Part shown: piece by piece, positions 31,744 to 37,734 of the stretch | Numbering within the stretch: the first letter of the stretch is position 1 | How the letters are laid out: the number at the start of each line of letters is the position of its first letter | Assembly (NCBI GenBank): GCA_900756035.1 | Contig: CAAEIR010000266.1 | Span: 1 to 37,734 of the forward strand | Length of the DNA stretch: 37,734 nucleotides | DNA from: an uncultured Anaerostipes sp. | GTDB lineage: Bacteria > Bacillota > Clostridia > Lachnospirales > Lachnospiraceae | Direction of reading: 5' to 3' | Made by a program: the position numbers and the translations under genes | Notes under the pieces: model-generated | The model's database searches: none | What the model was told of the DNA's origin: nothing | Seen by the model: the letters and a program-made list of their open reading frames with translations, nothing else

Positions 31744-32562
31744 ATGGAATTATCAACGATTCAAATTATTTTACTGGTTATTTTCGGATGTGTTGCCGGA
31801 ATGGGAAGTGTGCTGGATTCATTTCAGACACATCGTCCATTGATTGCATGTACTGTTGTAGGATTAATTTTAGGCGATGTTAAGACAGGAATTTTGTTAG
31901 GTGGAACTCTGGAAATGATCGCTCTGGGATGGATGAACATTGGTGCGGCACAGTCTCCGGATTCCGCACTTGCAAGTATTATATCTACGATTCTTGTAAT
32001 TGTAGGAAATCAATCTGTTGCGAACGGAATTGCCATTGCACTTCCAGTTGCGGTAGCAGGACAGGTGCTTACTGTTTTCGCACGTACAGTAACAATTTTC
32101 TTTCAGCATGCAGCTGATAAATATGCCGAGGAAGCAAACTTTAAGATGATTGACGTATGTCATGTGACTGCCCTGGTTGTTCAGGCACTTCGTGTTGCTA
32201 TTCCGACCTTCTTAGTTGCAGCGGTAGTAAGTCCGACTGGTGTACAGACTCTTCTTGATAGTATTCCAAAAGTTATTACCGGAGGTCTTACAGTTGCCGG
32301 TGGAATGATCGTAGTAGTAGGTTATGCGATGGTTTTAAATATGATGGGTGCAAAGTATTTAATGCCATTCTTCTTCCTGGGATTTGTCATTGCCGCATTT
32401 ACAGAATTTAACCTGGTAGCATTTGGAATTATGGGTGCAGTATTTGCAATTATCTATGTACAGTTAAATCCAAAATTTGCAGAGATTAAGGCGGCACCTG
32501 CGGAAACAGCAACGGGTGTAGCCGTAGATCTTGATGATGATTTGGATGATGAACTGGACTAA
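31744..32562 (+). CDS. sorA: Mannose-family PTS EIIC permease (sorbose-type locus)
   Basis: Membrane channel subunit of the sugar transporter. The 272-residue protein has about seven to eight membrane segments. Family hallmarks are CVAGMGSVLDSFQTHRPLIA, GGTLEMIALGWMNIGAAQSP and AVAGQVLTVFARTVT. It ends in a strongly acidic tail (DLDDDLDDELD) like that of ManY. It closely resembles both sorbose and mannose IIC proteins, so specificity rests on context. A GGAGG site precedes the ATG. Confidence 0.87.
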   Translation: MELSTIQIILLVIFGCVAGMGSVLDSFQTHRPLIACTVVGLILGDVKTGILLGGTLEMIALGWMNIGAAQSPDSALASIISTILVIVGNQSVANGIAIALPVAVAGQVLTVFARTVTIFFQHAADKYAEEANFKMIDVCHVTALVVQALRVAIPTFLVAAVVSPTGVQTLLDSIPKVITGGLTVAGGMIVVVGYAMVLNMMGAKYLMPFFFLGFVIAAFTEFNLVAFGIMGAVFAIIYVQLNPKFAEIKAAPAETATGVAVDLDDDLDDELD

Positions 32563-32576
32563 GAGGAGGAGAAAAA

Positions 32577-33398
32577 ATGAGTGAAAAGAAATTAACAAAA
32601 GGCGATAGATTTAATATGTTTTTACGGACCAATCTTCAGCAGGCATCCTTTAACTATGAGAGAATGCATGGTCTTGGAATGGCTTTTGATATGGTTCCGG
32701 CAATCAAACGTTTGTATGATACCAAAGAAGAGAGAGTTGCGGCATTAAAACGTCATCTGACTTTCTTTAATGTAACACCGGGTGCTGTAGGACCGGTTCT
32801 CGGAGTAACGGCAGCACTAGAAGAGTCTAAGGCAAATGGTGCAGATATTGACGAGGGAACCATTGGAAGTATCAAAATCGGTTTAATGGGACCGTTTTGT
32901 GGAGTCGGTGATCCGATTTTCTGGGGAACTTTACGTCCGATCACAGCGGCAATCGGAGCGTCTCTTGCATTGGGTGGAAGTGCTTTAGGGCCAATCTTAT
33001 TCTTCCTGGCATTTAATCTGGTTCGTATGGCAGCTCTTTATTTCGGATTGGAATTCGGATATAAAAAAGGACTGGATTTTGTTCAGCATTTAGCGGGAAA
33101 TATGCTTCAGAAAGTAACAGAGGGAGCTTCTATTTTAGGTCTGTTTGTTATGGGAGCCCTGGTATCTAAATGGACAACAATTAATGTTCCGCTTGTTGTA
33201 TCCAAAGTAACAACTAATGGAGAGACAACAGTGACAACAGTTCAGAATATTTTAGATCAGCTTCTTCCGGGATTGCTGGCGTTGATTTTAACTCTGGCTG
33301 TATCAAAATTATTGAAGAAGAATATCAGTCCAATTGCAATTATCTTTATTTTGTTTGCAGTCGGAATCGTTGGATATGGATTAGGAATTTTAGCCTAA
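32577..33398 (+). CDS. sorM: Mannose-family PTS EIID component (sorbose-type locus)
   Basis: Second membrane subunit that pairs with IIC, unique to the mannose PTS family. The 273-residue protein has a long cytoplasmic N-terminus with NLQQASFNYERMHGLGMAF, then VTPGAVGPVLGVTAALEE, LMGPFCGVGDPIFWGTLRPI and three or four C-terminal membrane segments. Length is typical. It starts 14 bases after IIC with an AGGAGG site and precedes the reductase by 14 bases. Confidence 0.9.
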   Translation: MSEKKLTKGDRFNMFLRTNLQQASFNYERMHGLGMAFDMVPAIKRLYDTKEERVAALKRHLTFFNVTPGAVGPVLGVTAALEESKANGADIDEGTIGSIKIGLMGPFCGVGDPIFWGTLRPITAAIGASLALGGSALGPILFFLAFNLVRMAALYFGLEFGYKKGLDFVQHLAGNMLQKVTEGASILGLFVMGALVSKWTTINVPLVVSKVTTNGETTVTTVQNILDQLLPGLLALILTLAVSKLLKKNISPIAIIFILFAVGIVGYGLGILA

Positions 33399-33412
33399 GT
33401 TAGGAGGGGCAC

Positions 33413-34669
33413 ATGAAAACAAAGGCAGTAAGACTATATGGAGAGATGGATTTAAAGCTGGAAGAATTTGAACTGCCGGAAATGAGAGACGATGAGATCA
33501 TGGCAGAAGTTGTGACAGACAGTCTCTGTATGTCAAGTTATAAAGCAGTCTCACAGGCACAAAAACATAAAAAAGTTCCGGAGGATATCGGAGAACATCC
33601 GATTATCCTCGGACACGAATTTTGCGGTGTCATTTTAAAAGTGGGAGAAAAATGGAAACATCAATATCAAGAGGGAGATAAATTTGTAATTCAGCCAAAT
33701 ATTGGAGATGAAAAAGGTTATGCTCCCGGATATTCCTATCGTTACATGGGAGGAGATGCAACAAAGATTATTTTCTCAAATCAGGTGATGGAGAATGGTT
33801 CTTTGCTGAAATATAACGGAGATTCTTTCTTTGAAGGATCTTTGGTGGAACCGCTTTCCTGTGTTGTGGGAGCCTTTAATGCTCAGTACCACATGAAGAA
33901 AATGTACAGTTACGAACATGTGATGGGAGTAAAAGAAGGCGGTGCTATGGCACTGTTAGGAGCTACAGGACCTATGGGATTTTTGGCAATCGATTTTGCA
34001 ATTCACGGGCCGAAGAAGCCATCCGTTCTTGTCGTAACCGGAAGGACACAGGAAAAACTTGATATGGCAGCAAAGCTCTATACTGTTGAGGAGGCAAAAG
34101 AACAGGGTGTTGAACTTGTTTATGTCAATACAAGAGATATGGAAGATGTAAACGCTGAGCTTCGAAACTATTCCGCACATGGATTTGATGATGTTTTTAT
34201 TTTTGCACCAAACCAGGAAATGGTAACTTACGGAACGAAGATGCTTGCTTATGACGGATGTTTAAATTTCTTCTCAGGTCCGGCAGATCAGGAATTCTCT
34301 GCCAACGTAAATTTCTATAATATACATTATAATTCCACACATTTTGTCGGAACAAGTGGTGGAAATACAGAAGATATGAAACAGTCTATTGAATTAATCG
34401 AAAATAAGATTGTCAAAGCGGCAAAAATTGCAACTCACATTCTTGGGCTTGATGATGTGCCGGAAGTTACAAAGGCATTGCCGAGTCTGGGCGGAGGAAA
34501 GAAAATTGTCTATACCCATAAGAGATTTCCATTGACAGAAGTTGACAAGATTGGAGAAAAAAGCGATAATAAATTTATCGACGAATTGAAACCAATCTTG
34601 AAACGTTATGGAGATTTATGGAGTGGAGAAGCGGAAAGGTATTTCTTACAGAATGCTCCTGTAATCTAA
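33413..34669 (+). CDS. sorE: SorE-like L-sorbose-1-phosphate reductase
   Basis: Zinc-type medium-chain dehydrogenase, expected to reduce L-sorbose-1-phosphate to D-glucitol-6-phosphate in the cytoplasm. Catalytic zinc ligands fit C39 (SLCMSSYK) and H68/E69 (ILGHEFCG). A nucleotide-binding region follows at about 180-260 (LLGATGPMGFLAID). The 418-residue length is longer than a plain alcohol dehydrogenase and fits SorE. The gene is in the PTS operon, and a SorD-type gene is nearby, which together make sorbose the best reading. Another ketose phosphate cannot be ruled out. It follows IID by 14 bases. Confidence 0.78.
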   Translation: MKTKAVRLYGEMDLKLEEFELPEMRDDEIMAEVVTDSLCMSSYKAVSQAQKHKKVPEDIGEHPIILGHEFCGVILKVGEKWKHQYQEGDKFVIQPNIGDEKGYAPGYSYRYMGGDATKIIFSNQVMENGSLLKYNGDSFFEGSLVEPLSCVVGAFNAQYHMKKMYSYEHVMGVKEGGAMALLGATGPMGFLAIDFAIHGPKKPSVLVVTGRTQEKLDMAAKLYTVEEAKEQGVELVYVNTRDMEDVNAELRNYSAHGFDDVFIFAPNQEMVTYGTKMLAYDGCLNFFSGPADQEFSANVNFYNIHYNSTHFVGTSGGNTEDMKQSIELIENKIVKAAKIATHILGLDDVPEVTKALPSLGGGKKIVYTHKRFPLTEVDKIGEKSDNKFIDELKPILKRYGDLWSGEAERYFLQNAPVI

Positions 34670-34683
34670 AAGAAGGGAGTGCA

Positions 34684-35532
34684 ATGAGCAGCGATATATC
34701 AGTAAGAGATCAGATTTTTTCAACATACGATAGTTTGTATGATGCAGAAAAGAAAGTAGCAGATTATTTAATCAGCCATCCGACAGAGGCAATCGAGATG
34801 TCTGTGTCGGAACTGGCTTCCCATTGTGAGGCAAGCCAGGCAACCATTGTCCGGTTTTGTAAAAAAATCGGATGCAAAGGATTTCATCAATTAAAGATCA
34901 AGTTAGCCGGAGAGCAGCGTCAACAAGAAGAACAGGTGATCTCCAGCGAGATTACGCTGGAACATATGGAGCAGTCGATCAATAATATTATGGTCAGTAA
35001 GGTAGAAGAACTAAAAGCAACATTCCATAATTTTCATCCGGGAGAGCTCCGGGAAATTATTAATCTGATTCTGAAAGCAGGAACCATTGAATTTGCCGCT
35101 ATGGGAGATACCATTCCGATTGCTCTGGATGGAGCATATAAGTTCAATCAGCTGGGTCTTCGCGCGGTGAGCTCAACCATTTGGGAGAGTCAGGAGGCTT
35201 TCGCAAGAACTTTGCGAAAAGGAGATTTGTTTTTTGCAATATCTGCGTCAGGTGCCTCAAAGCGTCTGATGAAGATGACAGAGATTGCAAAAGAAAATCA
35301 GGTTATGACAGTTGCGATTACCAATCAGTCCAAGTCACCTCTGGCAGAACTTTGTGACTACGTCTTGCTGACGGCAACCAGAGAACATATTTTTCACGAT
35401 CAGGTCAGCTTTACACGAATGGCAGCAATGTCAGTGATTGATACCCTGTTTTTGTTCCTGTTCTCTACAAAATGGGATTCCTTTGAACATGTGGCAGTAC
35501 ATGAACAATCTGTGGCGGAGGAGAAGTTATAA
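34684..35532 (+). CDS. RpiR-family transcriptional regulator with SIS domain
   Basis: Sugar-phosphate-sensing regulator, probably controlling this operon. The 282-residue protein has an N-terminal RpiR-type helix-turn-helix (about 1-77; SVSELASHCEASQATIVRFCKKIG). A SIS sugar-phosphate-binding domain lies at about 125-260 (FAAMGDTIPIALDG, FAISASGASKR). The start ATG 34684 follows AAGGGAG; an earlier in-frame ATG at 34618 falls inside the reductase gene and has no such site. Known sorbose operons of Klebsiella and Lactobacillus use other regulator families, so this pairing is unusual. It most likely binds the repeats flanking the operon promoter. Confidence 0.85.
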   Translation: MSSDISVRDQIFSTYDSLYDAEKKVADYLISHPTEAIEMSVSELASHCEASQATIVRFCKKIGCKGFHQLKIKLAGEQRQQEEQVISSEITLEHMEQSINNIMVSKVEELKATFHNFHPGELREIINLILKAGTIEFAAMGDTIPIALDGAYKFNQLGLRAVSSTIWESQEAFARTLRKGDLFFAISASGASKRLMKMTEIAKENQVMTVAITNQSKSPLAELCDYVLLTATREHIFHDQVSFTRMAAMSVIDTLFLFLFSTKWDSFEHVAVHEQSVAEEKL

Positions 35533-35573
35533 CTTCTTCTGACAGTAGTCTATATTAAGATAGAAAACTTTTT

Positions 35574-35603
35574 AAGAAGCATCGAGAGGATGCTTCTTTT
35601 TTT
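35574..35603 (+). terminator. Terminator after RpiR-family gene
   Basis: A 10-bp perfect stem (AAGAAGCATC with GATGCTTCTT), 5-base loop, and a T run at 35597-35603. It splits the locus between the regulator and sorD, so sorD depends on read-through or a promoter I cannot identify clearly. Confidence 0.88.
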
Positions 35604-35641
35604 ATACCATAGAAAGTTCTCCGAACTTCCTATGGTATAAA
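35601..35641. repeat. Long near-perfect inverted repeat between rpiR and sorD
   Basis: A 19-bp arm (35601-35619) pairs with 35623-35641 with one A/C mismatch and a 3-base loop. The outer 12 bp, TTTATACCATAG with CTATGGTATAAA, match perfectly. A second hairpin, GCGGA-CTTG-TCCGC (35661-35674), lies downstream. It partly overlaps the T run of the terminator. It could be a second terminator for the other strand, an RNA processing site, or one copy of a dispersed palindromic repeat. Confidence 0.75.
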
Positions 35642-35711
35642 AAACCGCTCCGCGTAGGATGCGGACTTGTCCGCTTTGTCAATAATTGCATGAAAATAAA
35701 GGAGAAATGAA

Positions 35712-36527
35712 ATGAATACAGATTGGTTAGATTTAGAGAATAAAACAGTCATTGTAACAGGAGCAGCTTCCGGAATCGGAAAGGCTGTAGCACAGGAATT
35801 TTTGGAAGTGGGAGCGAATGTGGTAATTTCTGATATGGCAGATCAGGCACCGGAGATGAGAGCAGAAGAAGGAAAACTGCTCTATGTAAAGACGGATGTC
35901 ACAAATCCTGCACAGGTAGAAGCCATGGTTGAAAAGACAAAAGAAACATTTGGTACAGTAGATGTACTGGTAAATAATGCGGGAATCAATATTCCGAGAC
36001 TTTTAGTAGATAAGAATGATCCTAAAGGACAGTATGAACTGGACGAAGTTGTGTGGGATAAAGTTTGTAATGTAAATTTAAAAGGAGTCTTTTTCTGTGC
36101 ACAGGCAGTCGGAAGAGTTTTGACGGAAAAAGGAGAAGGTGTTATCATTAATATGTCTTCAGAGAGCGGCTTAGAAGGATCTGAGGGACAGAGTGTGTAT
36201 GCTGCCACAAAGAACGCAGTGAATTCTCTGACAAGATCCTGGGCGAAGGAACTTGGAAAACAGGGAGTGCGTGTGGTTGGTGTAGCTCCTGGAATTATGG
36301 AAGCAACAGGTCTTCGTACCTTGTCTTATGAATCTGCACTTGCCTATACAAGAGGGATTACGGTTGATGATTTGAGAGCAGGATATGCTAAGACTTCTAC
36401 AACACCGCTTGGACGTTCAGGAAAACTTTCTGAAGTAGCAGATATGTGTGTATATCTGGCAAGTAAACGTGCCTCTTATGTTCATGGAGTAACTGTGAAT
36501 GTGGCAGGAGGTAAGACCAGAGGCTAA
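35712..36527 (+). CDS. sorD: SorD-like glucitol-6-phosphate 2-dehydrogenase (SDR)
   Basis: Short-chain dehydrogenase expected to oxidise D-glucitol-6-phosphate to D-fructose-6-phosphate with NAD. The 271-residue protein has cofactor motif GAASGIG (17-23), NNAG, the serine-bearing MSSESG, and active-site Y163 and K167 in YAATK. The C-terminal part (ITVDDLRAGYAKTSTTPLGR, then the final NVAGGKTRG) matches my recollection of SorD-type enzymes well. It has an AAAGGAG site. It lies after a terminator and long hairpin, so its expression may differ from that of the PTS genes. Confidence 0.85.
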   Translation: MNTDWLDLENKTVIVTGAASGIGKAVAQEFLEVGANVVISDMADQAPEMRAEEGKLLYVKTDVTNPAQVEAMVEKTKETFGTVDVLVNNAGINIPRLLVDKNDPKGQYELDEVVWDKVCNVNLKGVFFCAQAVGRVLTEKGEGVIINMSSESGLEGSEGQSVYAATKNAVNSLTRSWAKELGKQGVRVVGVAPGIMEATGLRTLSYESALAYTRGITVDDLRAGYAKTSTTPLGRSGKLSEVADMCVYLASKRASYVHGVTVNVAGGKTRG

Positions 36528-36548
36528 GTAAGAATAGGAGGTCATAGA

Positions 36549-37370
36549 ATGGATCTGCAATCAACATTTCAAATGAATAACGGAAATCGCATTCCGGTGA
36601 TGGCGATGGGAAGCTGGGACAGCCGGGGAGAAGAAGGATACCAGGCATGTCTTGAGGCTTTGAAATCAGGATATCGCCATCTGGATACTGCAAGTTACTA
36701 TGAAAATGAAGCACAGGTCGGCGCCGCAGTGAAAGACAGCGGTATCAGACGGGAAGAGATTTTTGTTACCAGTAAAATCTGGTATACGGATATGGTAGAA
36801 GGAAAACAGGATGCTGCATTTGAAAAGACTTTGACTCAGCTCGGTCTTGATTATGTAGACTTGTATCTGCTGCACTGGCCGATCAATGATGTGGCAGGAT
36901 CATGGAAGGTTTTAGAAAAATATTATGAGCAGGGGCTGATCAAAAATATCGGAGTCAGCAACTTTAATGAAAGACATTTAAAAGAGCTGGCGCAGACAGC
37001 CAATGTAAAACCTGCGGTGAACCAGATTGAAATTTGCCCGTTTCTGGTACAGAAAGAGATAGTAGAATACAGCCAGAAACAGGATATTATTGTAGAAGCA
37101 TGGGGACCTCTTGGAAAAGGAACGCAGCTTGGAGAACCGGAGATTGTAAAACTTGCAAAAAAATACGGAAAGACTCCTGCACAGATCATTTTGCGCTGGC
37201 ATCTTCAAAGAGGAATTGTAAGCCTTCCGAAATCTGTACACAAACAGCGTATGGTGGAAAATGCAGATATCTTTGATTTTGAATTGTCAAAAGAAGATAT
37301 GGATATAATGAGTTCCATGGATGGAAGAGCGGAAACCGGAAGAGGATATCCGGCAGAGTACGTTCAATAA
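36549..37370 (+). CDS. Aldo/keto reductase
   Basis: NAD(P)H-dependent oxidoreductase of the diketogluconate-reductase-like AKR group. The 273-residue barrel protein shows catalytic residues D46 and Y51 (HLDTASYYENE), K76 (TSKIW) and H109 (LLHWP). Cofactor-site stretches are GVSNFN and SLPKSVHKQRM. It follows sorD by 21 bases with an AGGAGG site and shares its terminator, so it probably acts on a sugar or sugar phosphate in the same pathway. The substrate is unknown; reduction of toxic aldehydes is also possible. Confidence 0.88.
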   Translation: MDLQSTFQMNNGNRIPVMAMGSWDSRGEEGYQACLEALKSGYRHLDTASYYENEAQVGAAVKDSGIRREEIFVTSKIWYTDMVEGKQDAAFEKTLTQLGLDYVDLYLLHWPINDVAGSWKVLEKYYEQGLIKNIGVSNFNERHLKELAQTANVKPAVNQIEICPFLVQKEIVEYSQKQDIIVEAWGPLGKGTQLGEPEIVKLAKKYGKTPAQIILRWHLQRGIVSLPKSVHKQRMVENADIFDFELSKEDMDIMSSMDGRAETGRGYPAEYVQ

Positions 37371-37391
37371 AATTTATATAAAAATAAAACG

Positions 37392-37420
37392 AAAAGCAGC
37401 TATAATTCTAGTTGCTTTTT
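37392..37420 (+). terminator. Terminator after aldo/keto reductase
   Basis: AAAAGCAGCTA pairs with TAGTTGCTTTT (11 bp, one G-U) around a 6-base loop, ending in a T run. It closes the sugar locus. Confidence 0.85.
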
Positions 37421-37442
37421 GTAATTGTCAATGGCAGCTTTT

Positions 37443-37471
37443 TTGCATAAAAAGAAGGCATCTGTTATACT
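37443..37471 (+). promoter_or_regulatory. Promoter for AAA-ATPase-like gene
   Basis: TTGCAT (37443-37448), 17-base spacer and TATACT (37466-37471) with an extended TGT. It lies after the aldo/keto reductase terminator and 39 bases before the next start. Confidence 0.7.
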
Positions 37472-37510
37472 AAACATAGTATTTGCAGTGGAAAGGAGTA
37501 GGTAAGCCAG

Positions 37511-37734
37511 ATGGAATCCAGAAAAAAGAAACTTCCTATTGGAATTGAAAATTTTGAAAAATTAAGGAATGATGATTTTTACTATATAGATAAATCTGGA
37601 TTAATTAAGACTCTTTTAGATAACTGGGCCGAGGTGAATCTTTTTACACGTCCAAGAAGATTTGGCAAGTCTTTGAATATGAGTATGTTAAAATATTTTT
37701 TTGAAATAGGTGGAAATGAAAAAATATTTGACTC
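37511..37734 (+). CDS. AAA-ATPase-like protein, 3' end outside window
   Basis: The frame from ATG 37511 stays open to the last base, giving about 74 residues. LPIGIENFEKLRNDDFYYIDK followed by LFTRPRRFGKSLNMSMLKYFF is the typical N-terminus of the AAA-ATPase-like family (PF09820 type), with the P-loop in RRFGKSLN. Full-length members are usually 500-600 residues and often end in a PD-(D/E)XK nuclease-like domain, which cannot be seen here. The family is common in many copies in gut Clostridia and Bacteroidetes and has no settled function. Base composition looks more AT-rich than its neighbours. AAAGGAG lies 12 bases upstream, a little far. Confidence 0.8.
   Translation, partial: MESRKKKLPIGIENFEKLRNDDFYYIDKSGLIKTLLDNWAEVNLFTRPRRFGKSLNMSMLKYFFEIGGNEKIFD

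Noticed and set aside
34618..34683. Longer start for the RpiR-family regulator inside the reductase gene
   Set aside because: The extra 22 residues do not resemble the RpiR N-terminus, and a good AAGGGAG site precedes ATG 34684.
35675..35711. Possible sorD promoter
   Set aside because: The stretch is AT-rich, but I could not find a -35 and -10 pair with acceptable match and spacing.

Overview
This window looks like chromosomal DNA from a Lachnospiraceae-type Clostridia (Bacillota). The support is AGGAGG-type ribosome binding sites, moderate GC content (judged by eye), mreBCD linked to minCDE, a sepF/ylmH/divIVA cluster, and a Csp-like clostridial subtilase. All 39 genes I call lie on the + strand. 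No gap between them exceeds about 220 bases. I see no tRNA or rRNA gene, insertion sequence, CRISPR array or prophage gene.

Bases 1-17889 hold a dense cell-shape and cell-division cluster. Its order is mreB (5' end outside the window), mreC, mreD, the class B PBP mrdA, minC, minD, minE, rodA, a methylglyoxal-synthase-like gene, a lipoprotein D,D-carboxypeptidase, a YhcC-like radical SAM gene, a HlyD-like membrane adaptor, yggS, sepF, ylmH, divIVA, aroB, lspA, rluD and proC. Genes overlap or sit a few bases apart, which suggests long co-transcripts; the one likely internal terminator is after the methylglyoxal-synthase-like gene. Together the products position the divisome (Min, SepF, DivIVA), drive elongation (MreBCD, PBP2, RodA), trim peptidoglycan and process lipoproteins. 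Oddities are loss of the catalytic Asp and His in the MGS-like protein, an insertion of about 230 residues in PBP2, and an altered QPDLGTA motif in RodA.

Bases 17890-27935 carry housekeeping genes with their own signals. These are rpsO and pnp (each with a clear promoter and a structured leader), maf, degV, a two-gene threonine/serine exporter, a Csp-like serine protease, and glycogen phosphorylase.

Bases 27936-30640 encode two exported or membrane-anchored proteins: a secreted ComEC-like metallo-beta-lactamase-fold protein with two related C-terminal domains, and a small membrane-anchored TPR protein.

Bases 30640-37430 form a sugar-utilisation locus best read as L-sorbose catabolism. It has a mannose-family PTS (IIA, IIB, IIC, IID), a SorE-like sorbose-1-phosphate reductase, an RpiR-family regulator, a SorD-like glucitol-6-phosphate dehydrogenase and an aldo/keto reductase. 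The expected route is L-sorbose to L-sorbose-1-phosphate to glucitol-6-phosphate to fructose-6-phosphate. A strong promoter flanked by two copies of a 15-bp repeat precedes it. The window ends inside an AT-rich AAA-ATPase-like gene with its own promoter.

I did not find a clearly new multi-gene system. The best leads are the degenerate MGS-like protein, the orphan adaptor in the division cluster, the secreted MBL protein, the pnp and rpsO leaders, and the putative sorbose operators.
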